Counted from the first letter of the stretch, positions 50,001-63,728 are shown. The stretch is 64,000 bases of DNA from Trogon surrucura (GCA_020746105.1 CM036632.1:8478001-8542000), one strand, 5' to 3'. The notes: generated by a model not told the origin, from the sequence alone. A program made the numbers and translations.

Positions 50001-51339
50001 CACTGATCAATCCAAAACAGAACTCCACTCTTGTGCATGGTCTCTCATTAAGAAAACAGGAACAGAAGACCTCAAAACTACACTAATGTACCTGGCACTC
50101 GGCAGAGGGCGAGGGGGTCTCGGATGGCCTTTCTGTTCTGCTTGGACTTCGCATTAAGTAAGGGCACCTTGGGCCCTTGATCAGAACTCCTTGCAGTCAT
50201 TTACGCCAAGCTGGTCTTGGAGGAGTAAGAGCTAGGCCACAGCTATGCTGGATGACAGAATTTAGCCCCAAGAATAAAGTGAGCTATTCCAGGATGTTTC
50301 CTGAATTAATTTTCTCCAATAAGCTTGCCTGATGGTTTAGAGCAATTGAGCCATTTTTTTTAATCTGAGGACAACAGAGAAGATTAACATGTTTTCTGTC
50401 AACAGCTTTTGTGTGTTTACTACATATCTAACTCCTTACTGGATTAGGGTACTGTTATACCCAATCTACCAAAGTCTGACTTTCTGTCTGGATTTGTGAA
50501 GGAACATAAATCTGGCAAATTACTGCAGACTCATTTTTTCTTGAAAAATCTAATTTTGTTTTCAGAGATTAGTGCTGATTTGCAGTAACTGAAATTTTAA
50601 ACGCACATTTTCAGATATTTCAATCTTACAAGTGTTTTTAAATTCGGAGCTTCATCCACACCAGAAAAACATTCAGCAAATACATACAAAAAAGGGAGTA
50701 TGACTTAATTAGGGTTCAGTTGCTGACAGAAGCTGAGCACCTGCTGAGCACACAGATCCAGTTTCCACTGGGAAATAAATAAAAATCAAAACCTAAACTA
50801 AATACATTTGTATAACAGGTGATTGAAACCGTTCAGGACTGGGCACTTGTGATCTAATTTTAACATAAAGATAATACTAAAGATGTTCAGAGTTAACTGC
50901 TGTAAGCAGCGTTTTCACACGAGTCTTAACATCAGTACAGCATTAGCACCAAGGAGTTTGGGGCTACTTCATACTGTGACCAGTTTTAAGGAAAGATTCT
51001 GGGTATTTCACAGTATTTCATATCATAAATAGATCAAAGTATGACGATTACTATTAAATGCAGCTGTTTTTCTAACAGAATTTACTTCCTTGTCAAGACA
51101 CAAATTAAGTACTTGGGATAAGCTTTTAGTACAATTCCCAGTGATTTAGCTCAGTGATTCATTAGAAGTCACTTTCCTTAAAGCCTTTCACTCTTGCTTG
51201 ACACTTTCCTGTCATCCCTCCTCTCCACAATTTGTATCAACAAATTCCTTGCAAAATCATCTTTGTGCTTTACACTGTGTGTTAAGGACACCCTCCTCCC
51301 TGGGCCACTCAAGTCATTAAGAGGACTGCACATATTCTT

Positions 51340-51354
51340 CCCCCCCCCCCCCCC
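51340..51354 (+). repeat. Poly(C) tract, 15 C
   Basis: An unbroken run of 15 C, giving G15 on the minus strand. It can form G-quadruplex or i-motif structures and is prone to sequencing error. Confidence 0.95.
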
Positions 51355-51582
51355 ACCTCCACAGAAGTATCCTGGCATGCCTTAAAAAAGACGGTAACAT
51401 AAATTCATGTAAACCCCCTTCATAAGGAGGTTTAAAAGATCATTTAAGGAAACAGGTTGCTAAACAGACCTTTAAGGCAATATATGTTTTATACATACAG
51501 TACCTACAATAATCCATGCAAGAATCATTCTTTGTAAAGTCCAGGTTCCCAAAGACATCACAGTTATCCAAAAGTGTAAATG

Positions 51583-51631
51583 TGAAAGCTTTAGTTTCAG
51601 AGGGGTCATTAGTTCTCAAGAGCAGGAAGGA
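51583..51631 (+). repeat. Dispersed repeat pair, copy A
   Basis: About 49 bases, beginning TGAAAGCTTTAGTTTCAGAG, that match copy B at 53059-53106 at roughly 44 positions with one indel. Same orientation, about 1.48 kb apart. The family is not recognised. Confidence 0.7.
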
Positions 51632-53058
51632 ACAGACACAATCTTTAAGGGTAATCAACTCTGCAAAATATAGGTGAGCCTGCAGAGAGACAGGTGCTCC
51701 AGACCCGAGCGCCATGCTAACGGCGCTGTCAGCATGGTGCCAGTACTGAAGGCAGTGATGATTTAAAGCATCGTTATTGCTAACAAGGTTCTTGTTGACC
51801 TAAAAATGCCAACAACTATTCAGGACACCTTCAACACAAGTCTACTTGTGATATACTGACAGTGCAAATTTTGGCTTGTGTGCAGAGCTTGGAAAAGAAT
51901 TATTTCTCACCCTGTATCTCACTTAGCAGCCTGTTGATAACCTTTTGGCATATTCTGATATGGGATCAGAAAAAAAGCCAACAGGGAAATAATCATCATT
52001 ACTATTTGATAATTAAAAAGGATGACCAGTTCAAGTCTAAATCTACCACACGACTGGAACACTACAGCAGGGTAACTAATAGCAAACTGCAACATTACAG
52101 CACTAATGCAATGCCATGGTATGGGAATACCGAAACCACTGGAAAGTGAGAAGAATTTAAAAGCCAGCTGATACAATTGTAAATCATCACTCAGTGGGTA
52201 GGACTGCAGGTGTGAATTGTGTTTAAAAACATGGCAAAACTCCATCGTTCATTCCATTATCTTTCCCTCTTCCCAGCTTGCTTTTCCATCAAATTCCCAG
52301 CAAAATTCATGTACTTTCAATCTAAATGGACTATTCTCATCTATCTAACACTAAATCTCTGGTATGAGAACTGCCTTCTTGCTTTTTCATTGCCTTTAAT
52401 AACACAAAAACGTAATTATTTTGCAACAGATTACTTTCCAACTAGAGTACAAACATACAGTGCCTGCCATCTTACCAAAAAGAGAAGTTAACAGTAGAGA
52501 CAATGATTAGTTGACACGGCCCAACGACACGCCCACAATTCAGAGCAATTTTTATTACCCTTCCTTTCCTTTCTTAGTCAACCATGACTACCAATTAATA
52601 TGTGAAACGGATCCAAGAGCTCTATTAAGGTACATCATTTTAATCTGGATTTGGTCACAAGTAAGAATTTAAATCAAGCCACTATTTTGTGAAGGTTAGA
52701 AAAATCTCACCTGAGCCACAAAACAAAGATAAAGTACTGAAATGTCAGCTGGGCTGGGAGATTCTGTTCTTGGCAAAATTAAATAGCTGTAGACTTCAAT
52801 GAATTGTTAAGTGACTAAGCTGGGCCTACTTCAATATAGTTCTGCCTTTCTAGTCTGCACTCTTGTACTTAGCTGTTCCTCCTCTTACTTTGGAAGTAGG
52901 TTATGGCCTTCTGAAAATAGCTATCTGGGAAGCTAGTGCTTGCAGAAAGTACCTAGAATTCCAGAAAAAGTGAATACCTAAAAAAAAAAAGTCCATGCAA
53001 AAACCCTATTCCTACTATATACCACAGTATTTCTACACCCTCTTCTATTCTGCCTAAA

Positions 53059-53106
53059 TGAAAGCTTTTGTTTCAGAGGGCCATTAGCTCTCACGAGCAG
53101 GAAGGA
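53059..53106 (+). repeat. Dispersed repeat pair, copy B
   Basis: About 48 bases, beginning TGAAAGCTTTTGTTTCAGAG, paired with copy A at 51583-51631. Flanking similarity fades quickly, so it is either a short repeat family or an old local duplication. Confidence 0.7.
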
Positions 53107-55069
53107 TGCCCTTGAGCTTACCCAGCAGTTGCAGTCTAACAAGCTGGTGAGGGTGTGCCAGACCTGGTGTCTGTGATCATCTGCCTGCAAGGCACCCACA
53201 GCTGGCAGGCAATAGCATGGAAACCCCTGGAGGCACTGGAGCCAGGTTTTGGTTGCCACTGCGACCTGAGGTTCTGAACCTCTATAAGCCCAAGGAAAAC
53301 ATCACTCTTCAGAAGCCAGAAGTGCCACCTATAGCAAGGTTTTGCACAGGCACTTGTAATCAGTGACTAACATTCTGCACACGTATATGTTTTTGTAAAA
53401 TCCGGACCTAAGTAACTTCAGAAATACAGACTGAAATATCCAGTGGGCTGCTGATATATCACACAGTGCAGAGTACATTTTGAGATGCTCTTATTTTCTA
53501 CCAGCATTGGATGAAAACACACACACACTACACAAAACGGGAGCACAGCAGAATCATGGGGTTTTTTTCCATGAGTTCAGGGGCATTGCATTGTATCACC
53601 AAGTCCATGTTCCTACCAGATCAAACATACCACACTTTGGATTGGCATTTAATACAGATATTTGTAGCCTGCAGGAATAATAAATGAAACTAATTAAGTT
53701 TAATAATTCAAGAGACCTGACATGCCTGACTGCTACATAAAGGCTAATTGTCTTTCTCCTTCTCTTTCAAATCTCTCCTCCCCCCAATAAAAACTATTCT
53801 GGAAACTTCATAAAATGTAAATACATTAAGAAATAAAATCATAATGGCAGCCTCCTTCCAACACACAGAAAACACACTGGGACGAATTTATAGCTGATGC
53901 AAACTTGACCAAAATCCTACAGACTTTTAAAGAGTAATGTCTGTTTTCACAAGGAGTCAGCTTAGTCATAAAGGAGATTTATTTTCTTTTATGTCCTCTG
54001 ATCACAGAAACAGGAACTGAAATGCTACCTTGGACAGATCTCACTAAATCCAAGTCATCAACTACACGGCAGCAGAGACTTCAAATACTGCAATACTTGT
54101 ACCATTTGGTTCACGTCTCTTGGCACACAGTAACTTTTAATGAAGATCTACTTCATTCAGCAGTCAACTGTTCATAAGCACGAATATTTCTAGAAAATTG
54201 CTGCTTTCTTCTTTCCCCACATTTCTCAGTGCTATTATTAAAACACAAGTATAAATTAAATAGTTAAAACCTGTAACAGTATCTTAGACTGACAGAAAAA
54301 CAAATCATCAGTTAAGGGAAGATAAAATTGAGAGGTTCTATCAGAAGCATGGACTCAAGAGGGGAAGTATACACGTGAAGAGTTTGCACTGGATGCAAGT
54401 TACTCAGTGTGAAGTACTCCAGACTAGCAAGTATCCACCCAGGAAGCAATACACAGCATGTTTCCTTCTAACAAAAAAAAGTAACACTGAATTAAAAAAA
54501 TACAATAAAAGAAACAATCCCAGCTGCACCTATTTAGTCTCTTCCAAAATCTACTTCAAGCCAATACTCTTTTGCCAAGGTGGAATTAAAGGAAATACTC
54601 TTTAACAGATGATTAATTTCCTTTGTGGTACAGTGAAAACCTTTAGAGCCAGAGGTTGACTTAGATTACCTTGCTAACTTATAAAGAGAGCAGGTTTTTA
54701 ATTAGGTTGCCTAAAGCTCATTCTTCCTACATTATTTATGATTCTTATTTTGCACACTAATTACCACCACTAACATATATATGTTATAAAAATACTGCAC
54801 GCATGTATATATATAAGTATACAGAGAAAAAAAACATCATGTCAGTGAGATGCAGAGACATTTCCTCCTCCTGCACAGGCACGTCTACTTAAAAGTAACT
54901 GTGCAAAAAGAGACTTGGCATGTGCAAACATCAGCTTTGCTCTTCTTTACATCTCTCTTGTCCTGGGACATCTACAAGGTGTATTGAATAAGCAGGCTGC
55001 TGGGGCACCCAATGTAACTACTCCCGCAGCATTTCTTCTCATTGCATATACCCATTTGGCACCCATGGT

Positions 55070-55176
55070 TTGACTGGAAGCTCTTCCAGGCAAGGCTGTT
55101 TTCTCTTGCACAGCGCCTAGCCCACTGAGTCCTGGTGAGCAGCGATGGACTGATTCACAGTAGCACCATTAAAACC
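55070..55176 (+). mobile_element. Ancient sauropsid interspersed repeat tail
   Basis: The order GACTGGAAGCTCTTCCAGGC, then a CTTGCACAGCGCCTAGC block and TCCTGGT, then CAGTAGCACC follows a repeat end recalled from turtles and crocodilians (AAGCTCTT...ACAGCGCCTAGCACA...GTGCTAC). The family name is uncertain. It is well diverged, as expected in a bird. Confidence 0.5.
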
Positions 55177-58017
55177 AACATTTTTTGTTCGTAAAATATG
55201 TATATGTGCCTGATAGAATAACTGGTTCCCATGTTCATGCTGGAAATTACTGCAGATAGTAGGTTTCACATGTGCACAGTGTGGGATGTGCAGAGAGCTG
55301 CACGAAGGCTGTGAATTATTTACTCATTTACCATTATTAATTTCAGATGAGTTGCCTTTGCTCACCAAGTCCCATGTCTGCTCGTTTACCATGAGCACCG
55401 AGGGGACTGGGTTAAGCCAGCAGACATCAACCCAAAGCTGTGTCACATCTGCATCTCACGGAGGACTGGATGTACAGCAGCACTGAGGAGCAAGCTGGGG
55501 GAAACTGCTGTGACATGCAAGAGAGATACCAAAGCCAAGCAGCTCATCTTCAATTTCAAGCTGTTATTATTTTCAGGCAAAGATGGCTACTGAATACCAG
55601 CAAGCAGAATATAAGCCTACAGTCCACCAAAACAAATTTACTACCCAGGCTACAAGGTTTGTTTGCCAAGTCTTCAATTGTTGCAACCACCGCTTATGCC
55701 CAAACCTGCAAAGGCTCCACAATTTCCATAATAGTGGGTTTTGTGAGAGTCTTTGGGACAGGTTTTGTTGGTTTATGTATTTCACCTCACTGTAGTTCTG
55801 TCATGCAGGTTTCTTCCTTTTCTTCATCTGTGCCCAGAGAGAGCATTTAAGGCCAGTAATTACATATGCACAGCACATCCTTGTTCTACTGTATACTATG
55901 CTTTCTCAAAGTTTAATAAGTCTCTGAAAAAAATTAGCATTCCTGTTCAGCTGCATCCGGGCATAATGAAGTTGGTCTTCTTTTGTTTGGTTTTGTTTGC
56001 TTGTTTTAAGGGTTGAATGAATTCACTCTAGCACCCTCCCTATGCAGATATACTGTTTGAGCTCTGTTTGAGCACATGGAAGAAAAGTTGGTGGCATTAT
56101 TTATTTGCATTGCAGCAGTCTTAAAAGCCCTGTCATTGACCAAGCAATATCTTTGTAACTAAACAGACCAAGAGCATCTCCAGCCAACGAGCTCATAATC
56201 TCATCTCACAAGGAATATTTTACTGTTTGGTTTTTGGGGTTTTTTTTCCTTTGGTTTTGGGGAAAAAAGCTTATTAGGTTCAAGAATGATGTTCCTCCAC
56301 ACGCTGTGCATGCACAAATCAACAACCCCAATGCGAGCCCATAGGAAAAAACAAAGCCCAGAGGAAAAAAAGGAACAAACACCGCAATTGCTTTTTGCTT
56401 TAAAACGCACAGAGAGGAAGTAGAAGGCATGCGGGCAGTCTATCTGAGTAGCATATAAACATATGGCTCAACAGCTTCCCAGCAGGAACGCATAGGTTCA
56501 GTTTTCTGCTCAGATACGCTGGCATGCAAGGTCCTTGCTGCAGGAAGAAGGACACTGCTAAGAGCCATTTCTTTGCAGCATTGATGCAACTTAGGATAAC
56601 CAACCCCACAAAACAGGCAGCCTCATAGCTACAGTGAAAAATATACTTGGTGGCTTTTCTGCCACTTATCCACCAAAAATCCATGCTCAGGGACCCGCAC
56701 AATATTCTCGTGGCTCTGGCTATCTGCAACTGAAGTAAAGAACCTCTGGGGACATGGGTACAGAAATAAACTAGGGCAGAACTGTGCCTACTTTGATGCA
56801 GGGCCCTCTCTTCTGTTCAGATGAACATATTTAGGTTAATTGCTGGTGAAACTGGACAACAGAGATCAGATAGAGATGGCCAGTAACAGGACAGACATAC
56901 TGTTTCCACAAAATGCAGGGAATTGCTAGAGATTCCCCTGGCTCAGTCTCAAGAGCTTTCTTCCCATTGGCTTTATAAAATTTAAATTACCGAATTCCCA
57001 AATGATTCTTGTTCACAGTCTGGTTACTTGCCTTTTGTGAAATTCTGATATAAGGTTTCACTGCTTGAAGTGGGTCACATCTTCATGCTGAAGGTTTTAT
57101 GTTTCTACAGAGAATTACTCAGCAGAAGCGTGGATTCTCAACAGAATTACAGTACACTCAGATTTTCACTAACAGATTCTGTAACAGGAGCTTTTGCTCT
57201 TCTTTTGGCAGCCTGCCTCATCTGGCTAGCGGCTCCTCAAACATTTGAATTTTATATTCCTAGAAATCCGGTAATCACATCTTCAAAATATGCCATCTCC
57301 CAACAACATGGAATGTATTTCTGAGACGGTCACAAGACCCTTCTCTAAACCCAATATGCTACAGCATAAATTCTTATTACAGGTGCTTGCAACTACGTGT
57401 TGCAGGCGCACTTCAAAAGAACAGATGGGAAAACGGTTAACACAGAATTGTATGACCCACTGAGATACTTTCCATTTTATTTTGCTCATGAGGGGCCCTG
57501 ATTCAGAGCTTGTGATGACCAGCACATCTTTCATTCCTCACTGAGCAGAGATAACCAATACCCAAATTTCCACATGTACACACTCAGCTTTAAAGGAGGA
57601 AAAAACGTACTTGCACTATTGAACTCCATGGACATCGAATGCACAGTATGATCTAGCCTACAAGCATTCAGTCATGTGCTTACAGCGCTCCTGGCAATGC
57701 TTATAATTGCCCTTAGTTGATTTGCGTGTCATGTTTCAAGCACTAGAGATGAGCGCAGAAGTTGCCTGCAGGTTTTAATTCTTTTGAAAACATTGTATAT
57801 CATGGCAGGGGATGTAGATGAAACAGTTCTCTAACAATATAACAGCAGGGAGAAAGTTCCCTCCAGTAGTTCTGCAGCTTCTATTCCATACATCAATGAC
57901 TAATTTGGACTACTATAACCTCACTTAGGCCAATACAGTTGGATTGGGAGGAAGAATTATGCCATTGTGTCTATACAAAGGCCTATTCCCTGCTTACTGC
58001 AAAACCAGGCATCTTTT

Positions 58018-58037
58018 AAATATATATATATATATAG
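58018..58037 (+). repeat. (TA)n microsatellite
   Basis: A run of alternating A and T of about 20 bases. Confidence 0.8.
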
Positions 58038-60879
58038 GTGAATTCAGATTAGACACGAGGAATATCGATATTCTCAGCCAGTCAACAATAATAGGGCAGA
58101 TTCCAATAGCATTGCTGGTTTGTTTTTGATAGTCTATTACTTCAGTGGGTCTACTGTACGAAGCCTGTACTACTCGGTGCAAGTAAGACTACCCACAACC
58201 TAATGCTATATTAGTTATTCACCCATTAAGCTTCATGAAGGGCCATTCTTTAAAATGGCAAAGTTATATTCAAAAGTAAATACACATGCAGAGTTATGGG
58301 CATGATTCTGCCAAATACTGACATGTGGGTTTCATTTCCTACTCAGGATTTATCATTTATAATATCTGCTTAACCTTAAACATATACTTAAGTCTCAAAG
58401 AAATTAGTGAGAACTAAAGGCAGCCCTTTGGACAGATGCTTCTGTTCAGCAAGTTCATTGAATCAGAGCTCTATGTTTATCAAAATGCATGTTATTACTT
58501 TTCAGCTCATCAGGAAAATATTTAATTCCTTTCTCTTCATGCAAATTTTAATAATTTTTTCAGTGTCAAAACTTTAATTAGACTGTTCCTAGGAAGCAGG
58601 GTGAACAGGCCATTGGCAGTGCAGTCACAGAACAAAACTCTATTAGGAAAATTACACTTTCACTTCAGCAGACTCAGACATATACCAATGTAGTTGATCT
58701 GACTCTTGGAATAAGGTAAAACAAGAAGATACTGTAATACTACTAAGTTCTGAACGCCCTCAACTGTTCATCACAGCTGAAATTTGTACATGTAGGCTAC
58801 AGTAAAATTGTACAGAAATGCCAAGGAGAAAGTTTACAATAAAGATGATGAGATGATGTGACTGTACTTTACTTTTACTGCTCTTAAACTTGCATCAGAA
58901 GAAGCACTTTCTTCATTTGCATCCACTACAGGGAAATAGACATTTTTTCATTTTATTTAGGAGAGTGCTGGGGCACCTTGTGGAACAATGCACCTGCAGT
59001 GCTGAAACAGTGAACAAGCAGATCAACCATGATAACAATTGCCTACATTAATTACAAGGGTGACAGGTGAGGAACTGGACTCATTCAGCACACACACTAG
59101 TTAGTAGTACCCAGCAAGGAATCTAACAAGTGCTATAGATAATGTTGTCCTCTTGGGTACTGAGTACTGCTATCCTCTTAGATCTTTCTCCAAACACACG
59201 TGTGCAGTCTCCAGGGTTCCAGTTGGACTGAAGAGAATTCAAGCAATATACACTATCATATAGATATGGCAAAGCAAGAAAGATAGCAGGCAAAGACCAC
59301 AGTGATGAAGAGATGAGAAGTACCATTACATTCAAAAACCATGAACAGAAAATAGATTTATTTTTTTTAAACACTAAGTGGAAAAACAAGAAAGCTATAG
59401 CTAGACATTAAGAGGGTAGTGGCTAGACCCTGATGTCTTGAAGAGAGTTTACTCAAAGAGCTTGAACTGAAACAAAAACTCCTCCATTCATATTAGTAAT
59501 GGAACAATAATCAAGCCTCTGGGCAAAATATGAGAGCAAGGCACATCAGAGCTGAAGTGCAAGATGTGAAAATTTTATGCTCAATCTTAGAAGCAAAATG
59601 TTTTTATCCAAGGAGGTTATTGTAAACAGTATTATTTTAGGAGTTGTCCTTTGAGAAGCTACCAGACAAAAATGCACACAGGAGAAAGCAAGATACTCCT
59701 CTCTATTTGAACTTTGCCTTAACAGAAAAAATGCTGTGTGCTATTTATAAAAAAAAAGAGTCAGAGAGCCAAGAGTTCTTAACACATACTGACACATTTC
59801 AATGCTTTTATGCTTTTAAAAATCCAAAATAATCAACTGATGCTCCTATGAAACTTATGAAGACCTGCTGAGTCTTTTACTGTAAAGCTGTAAGTACAAA
59901 CTATGAGAACTCATCTTTGTTTTATATATTCAGAAATATGGAAGAGTTCAATTTCAATTTTAATACCCATGCTTGAAGAAGTCTGTGCATCTCTCATGCA
60001 CAAGAAGAAACAGTCCCCATGGATCTTCCATCTCTTCAATAAGCAATAAAATGTACCTTAATTATTTTGGAGATTAATAATACTTAGTATTCCAAATGGC
60101 AATGTGGAAATTGCCAAGTGGCAGAAGTGCAGAAACACTAAGACAACACAGCAGGGTGCAGTGAACTTTATGGGTAATGACAACTGTCATTTTTAGGGAT
60201 ATTAAATTTCAGAAGCATCAGTGCTCTGCTGTGACTGTAAGGCTAGCTGGAACAACAAACTAGCTCTCACTGAAGATGACAATACAGAAGGATAACCCAA
60301 GTTCATCTTAGCTGCTTATGTGACTCTAGTGTGGAGGTTGTTCATACTCAGCTCTGATATGTGGGAATCATTCTGAACCCAAAGCACTAGCAGAACAAGG
60401 TGAAGTCTCTTTATTTAATGACTATTTTAAATTCACAAAACAGACTTCTGGAGTTTCACTCCCTTCTACTTCCCATCCCTGAGAGCAACTCACTTAACGT
60501 GATACTGGGATCTGCAACACAAGTTGAGGCAGAGGCCCAGGGTCACACATTCTCTAAAATACCAGCTACCCTGTTTCTGCTCCTCATCAGGTTATTTGAC
60601 CCCACTGAACTGTATCATAGCAGAAATATTGTTCATGGATCCTTTTTTTCCACGGTATTTAATAATTAGTTTTTTCTGCCGTAAGACAAGCAAAAAATGC
60701 TCCACCAGCAACATCCTCCTTCAACACAAACTGCTCCAGCTTCTTGGCTTAGGCCGGCTAAGTCCAGAAAATAAAAAGAGGAGCGAAACCACATCACTCC
60801 CAAACATCGATGTGTTGAAAACACACATTAGAACAAGGAAAAGTTGGGGCTCCTTCCTTCTGCCCGGGCAACGGGAGCA

Positions 60880-61610
60880 GACACCAGACACAGCCGAGCT
60901 CTGGGCAGGTCCCCCAGGCTGCCAGCACAGGCACCACCGGGCTGTGCCCAGCGAGTATCCCGCGGGCCTCACGGCAAGGATCTCACCCCTGAGGAATCCT
61001 CCGGGGAGCACACACCAGGGGAAGCTTGTTAATTTGTTTTACCTCTCCTGTGAGATAAACAGCAAAAGGGGGAAACAACTTGCACAGAATGCCAACTTCA
61101 GGGCGACTGATGCCCACGTACTGTGCCAGCCTTACCCGCACACGATGCGCCACCAACACCCGCAGATAAGGGCGAGGCTGCCTTACCTCCACCACGCTGA
61201 CAAGGCCTCGGCTCCGTGGCCCGGAGCACGCTGCCACCTCCACACGAGGCCTCGCACCTGTGCCTCGCCCGGCAGAAGCTCAGTTCCCCCCTGGCAGCGG
61301 GCCCCGCAGGTCCACCGCCTGCCCAGCGCGCTGCCAAACCGCCCGCACCGCCCCCGGGTAGCGCCTTTATGGCCGGGCCCTTCCCGCCATGCGCCGCTGG
61401 GGGGCGGCCCCTCAGCCCGCCCCACCCCTGCTGGCAGCCGCGGGTGAGCCTGCAGAAGCGGTGTCGGCTGTTGTGGTCTACGGGGTCATCCCCTGCGCGC
61501 CACCGGCCCGGCCGAGGCATGTGCCGGGGCTGTATCGGGGAGGAGGGGCCGCCGGCGGTTACCGGCGATTGCAGAGGCTGCTGCCGCCCCCGTTTTCTTC
61601 ACAGCCCCCT
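60880..61610. promoter_or_regulatory. CpG island, probable promoter
   Basis: GC content and CpG density rise sharply above the rest of the window. GC-box-like elements occur near 61.40 kb. On the + strand, ATGs at 61369 and 61389 lead to a good donor (GGTGAGC, exon end 61443), giving MRRWGAAPQPAPPLLAAA or a 25-codon alternative. On the minus strand a donor GAG|GTAAGG lies at about 61186. A divergent housekeeping-type promoter is likely. The gene was not recognised, and the coding status of both putative first exons is unknown. Confidence 0.7.
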
Positions 61611-63632
61611 TCCAGCCCTTAATGGGCTCTGTTGCCCTGCTCTTAGCACGTTTCCTTCAGCCTGTTGACACCCTTCTGGTTTCAAGAAGCCCAGAAAAAG
61701 CAATAAGCTGGAGGGAATTGAGAAAAAGAACAAGCAAACAAGAGCCCAGTCAGGCAGTCCTAAAGGTTAAAATAAAAAACCACAAAAAAACCCCAAACCA
61801 ACAGAAGACACTGATACATAGCAATTTCCTCGTAACTCCCAGAGTTCTGGCTGCTTTCCTCCTTTCTGAGTTCCTGACTCTAAGCACCACAGCTGACAGG
61901 CACTCTCCGGCAGCCACAGGCAGCCCCGGCCCTCACCTGTCACTGAATTAACAGACCTGGCCCCCAACCAGACCAAAAAGTAAGCAGAAACAGGTGTATG
62001 TTGATCTAAACTCAGGGCCCCAAGACACTTGTGATTTTCTCAAAAGGATGAGGAGATCCCAGCAGCTACAGCTCTGCTTGGATTGTTCTCTTCCACCTAC
62101 AAACCTGCTTCTTAGGGACTGGTGCTCTGCAGAGGGTTTGCAGATCCCAAATATTAATAGAGATTTAACAACACCATCCAGTTAACCTTTATGTTATACC
62201 TGGGGGGATGCTGGTGTTCTGCCCTTGACAGTTCTCCTCACAGAAACATCTTGGTTGCTTTATAGGAGACAGCAATAAATTCAGTGACGTACTCAGCTTG
62301 TACAGATCCTGGACAAAGTGTAATTTTACTGACATGCATGAAGTTACATCCAAATTAATTCACCCCAGTAAGTTAGACTTGAGCTCACTGTTTGTGTCGT
62401 TGTTGCCCTTCAAAAGCATGTGCACAGTCAGCCCATAAGGACAGATTCATTGATTCCTCAAACTCAAGCCTCAAACCATGCTCCCAGGGTTAGGCAGAGC
62501 AGGCCCACATGCCCAAGTTCACCTGGTGCCTCTGGAGGTTGTAAATACTGTGTTGAGGGGCTCAATATACCATCGTGACATGTCCAAACAGGCTTGGCAA
62601 AGCCTCCAGCCTGCCAGAGAAAGGCAGAGAGTGCATTTCAGCTATTCCTGAACACAAGCTATAAAGAAATAGCCTCTGGGGTAAATTTGGAGCTCTTATG
62701 TCATGTGGAGTAGGAACTAGTGGCCTAAAGGATCTAAATAATTTTGGTGGGAATACTCCTGAGAATCGCTGATTTTTTTTTTTTTTTAAAGGGAGGAAAG
62801 AGACTGACTTTTCAGAAGCTCTTTCTGTGTTGGCAGTGAGGCAGTGTGTGCCCTTGGCTTCTTGTGATCAGTGGCACATTCAGCAGTAAGTACTCTCTTT
62901 GAGTTTCATCGATATTTTCAAGGGTTGGAGAGAACTTCACTCCTTTCGAGTACCACTCAGACAAAGATGAAAAGCTTGTGAGGGTGCCAATTATATAACC
63001 TGACTGAGCTGCCTTGTCAGTGAAGAGCTTTGCAGGATGCATTCTGGCTTCACAGGATGGAAATTCAGCTTTTATTCAAGTAGTTTGATTTGGTGATTTC
63101 ACTGTTTAATCCACGTAGCCGCTGTGATCAGTCAGAAGCAAATGAAAGGGAGGTTGCTCAAATTTAATTCTAACAGGATTTTACTGTGTTCAGTACTCTG
63201 TGTCTCTCGGGTAGCATGCCAGCAAGACCATCCCAAGACAGGAGTTGATGCATGCTGCACTGGAGCCATGTGCTTACACTCCATGACAGAGCCCAAAGCT
63301 GAGAAATTGGACAGGCCCCAAGGAGGTTTCCCTCAGTGCAGTGGGCATGCCAGAGCTGGCCTGGAAGCTGCATAACCCCATTTGTGCTGAATTACATCCA
63401 GATCAGTAAAACCTGTCTCCTGGCTTATTATTGTGGGCCCTGTACCAAGTCATATATAGCCATACTGTTTCCCAGCCTAAAACGGCTTGTGTGCAGCACA
63501 CTGTGTCGCTCAGAGACGGCATTTCTCCTCTCCCTCATCTGTGGATACATGGACTGTATTAGAGTGCCCGAGATTATCAGGCCTTTGGGCTGGGGACAGT
63601 CCTTTTCTTACAGATCTGGGTGATACCCCCTA

Positions 63633-63668
63633 TCTCACTCTTGAACATGTTCTCACTCTTGAATATGA
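63633..63668 (+). repeat. 18-bp tandem duplication
   Basis: TCTCACTCTTGAACATGT is followed by TCTCACTCTTGAATATGA, with 16 of 18 bases shared. Confidence 0.8.
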
Positions 63669-63728
63669 ATGCACAAAGTACTCCAGTTTAAGTAGCAGGA
63701 GGACAGAGCAGCAAAAGTGCTGCTTAAA

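Larger units (their letters stand above)
38103..51339. other. Noncoding stretch, 38.1-51.3 kb
   Basis: No defensible exon. The longest frame is a 153-codon minus-strand one at 39540-40001 with no recognised domain. Short tandem duplications occur at 43906-43933 and 44020-44064. Confidence 0.6.
53107..60850. other. Noncoding stretch, 53.1-60.8 kb
   Basis: No exon was recognised. It contains an ancient repeat tail near 55.07-55.18 kb and TA-rich microsatellites near 54.78-54.82 and 58.02-58.04 kb. Confidence 0.6.

Noticed and set aside
55440-55850. 136-codon + strand frame
   Set aside because: Overlaps other frames of equal quality on both strands and has no domain or homology; chance.
61098-61520. 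140-codon minus-strand frame in the CpG island
   Set aside because: Long frames on both strands are expected in GC-rich DNA; Gly/Arg/Pro-rich make-up follows base composition.
62812-63042. 76-codon minus-strand frame with protein-like composition
   Set aside because: No family recognised and no convincing splice sites on that strand; the GTAAGT at 62886 is on the opposite strand.
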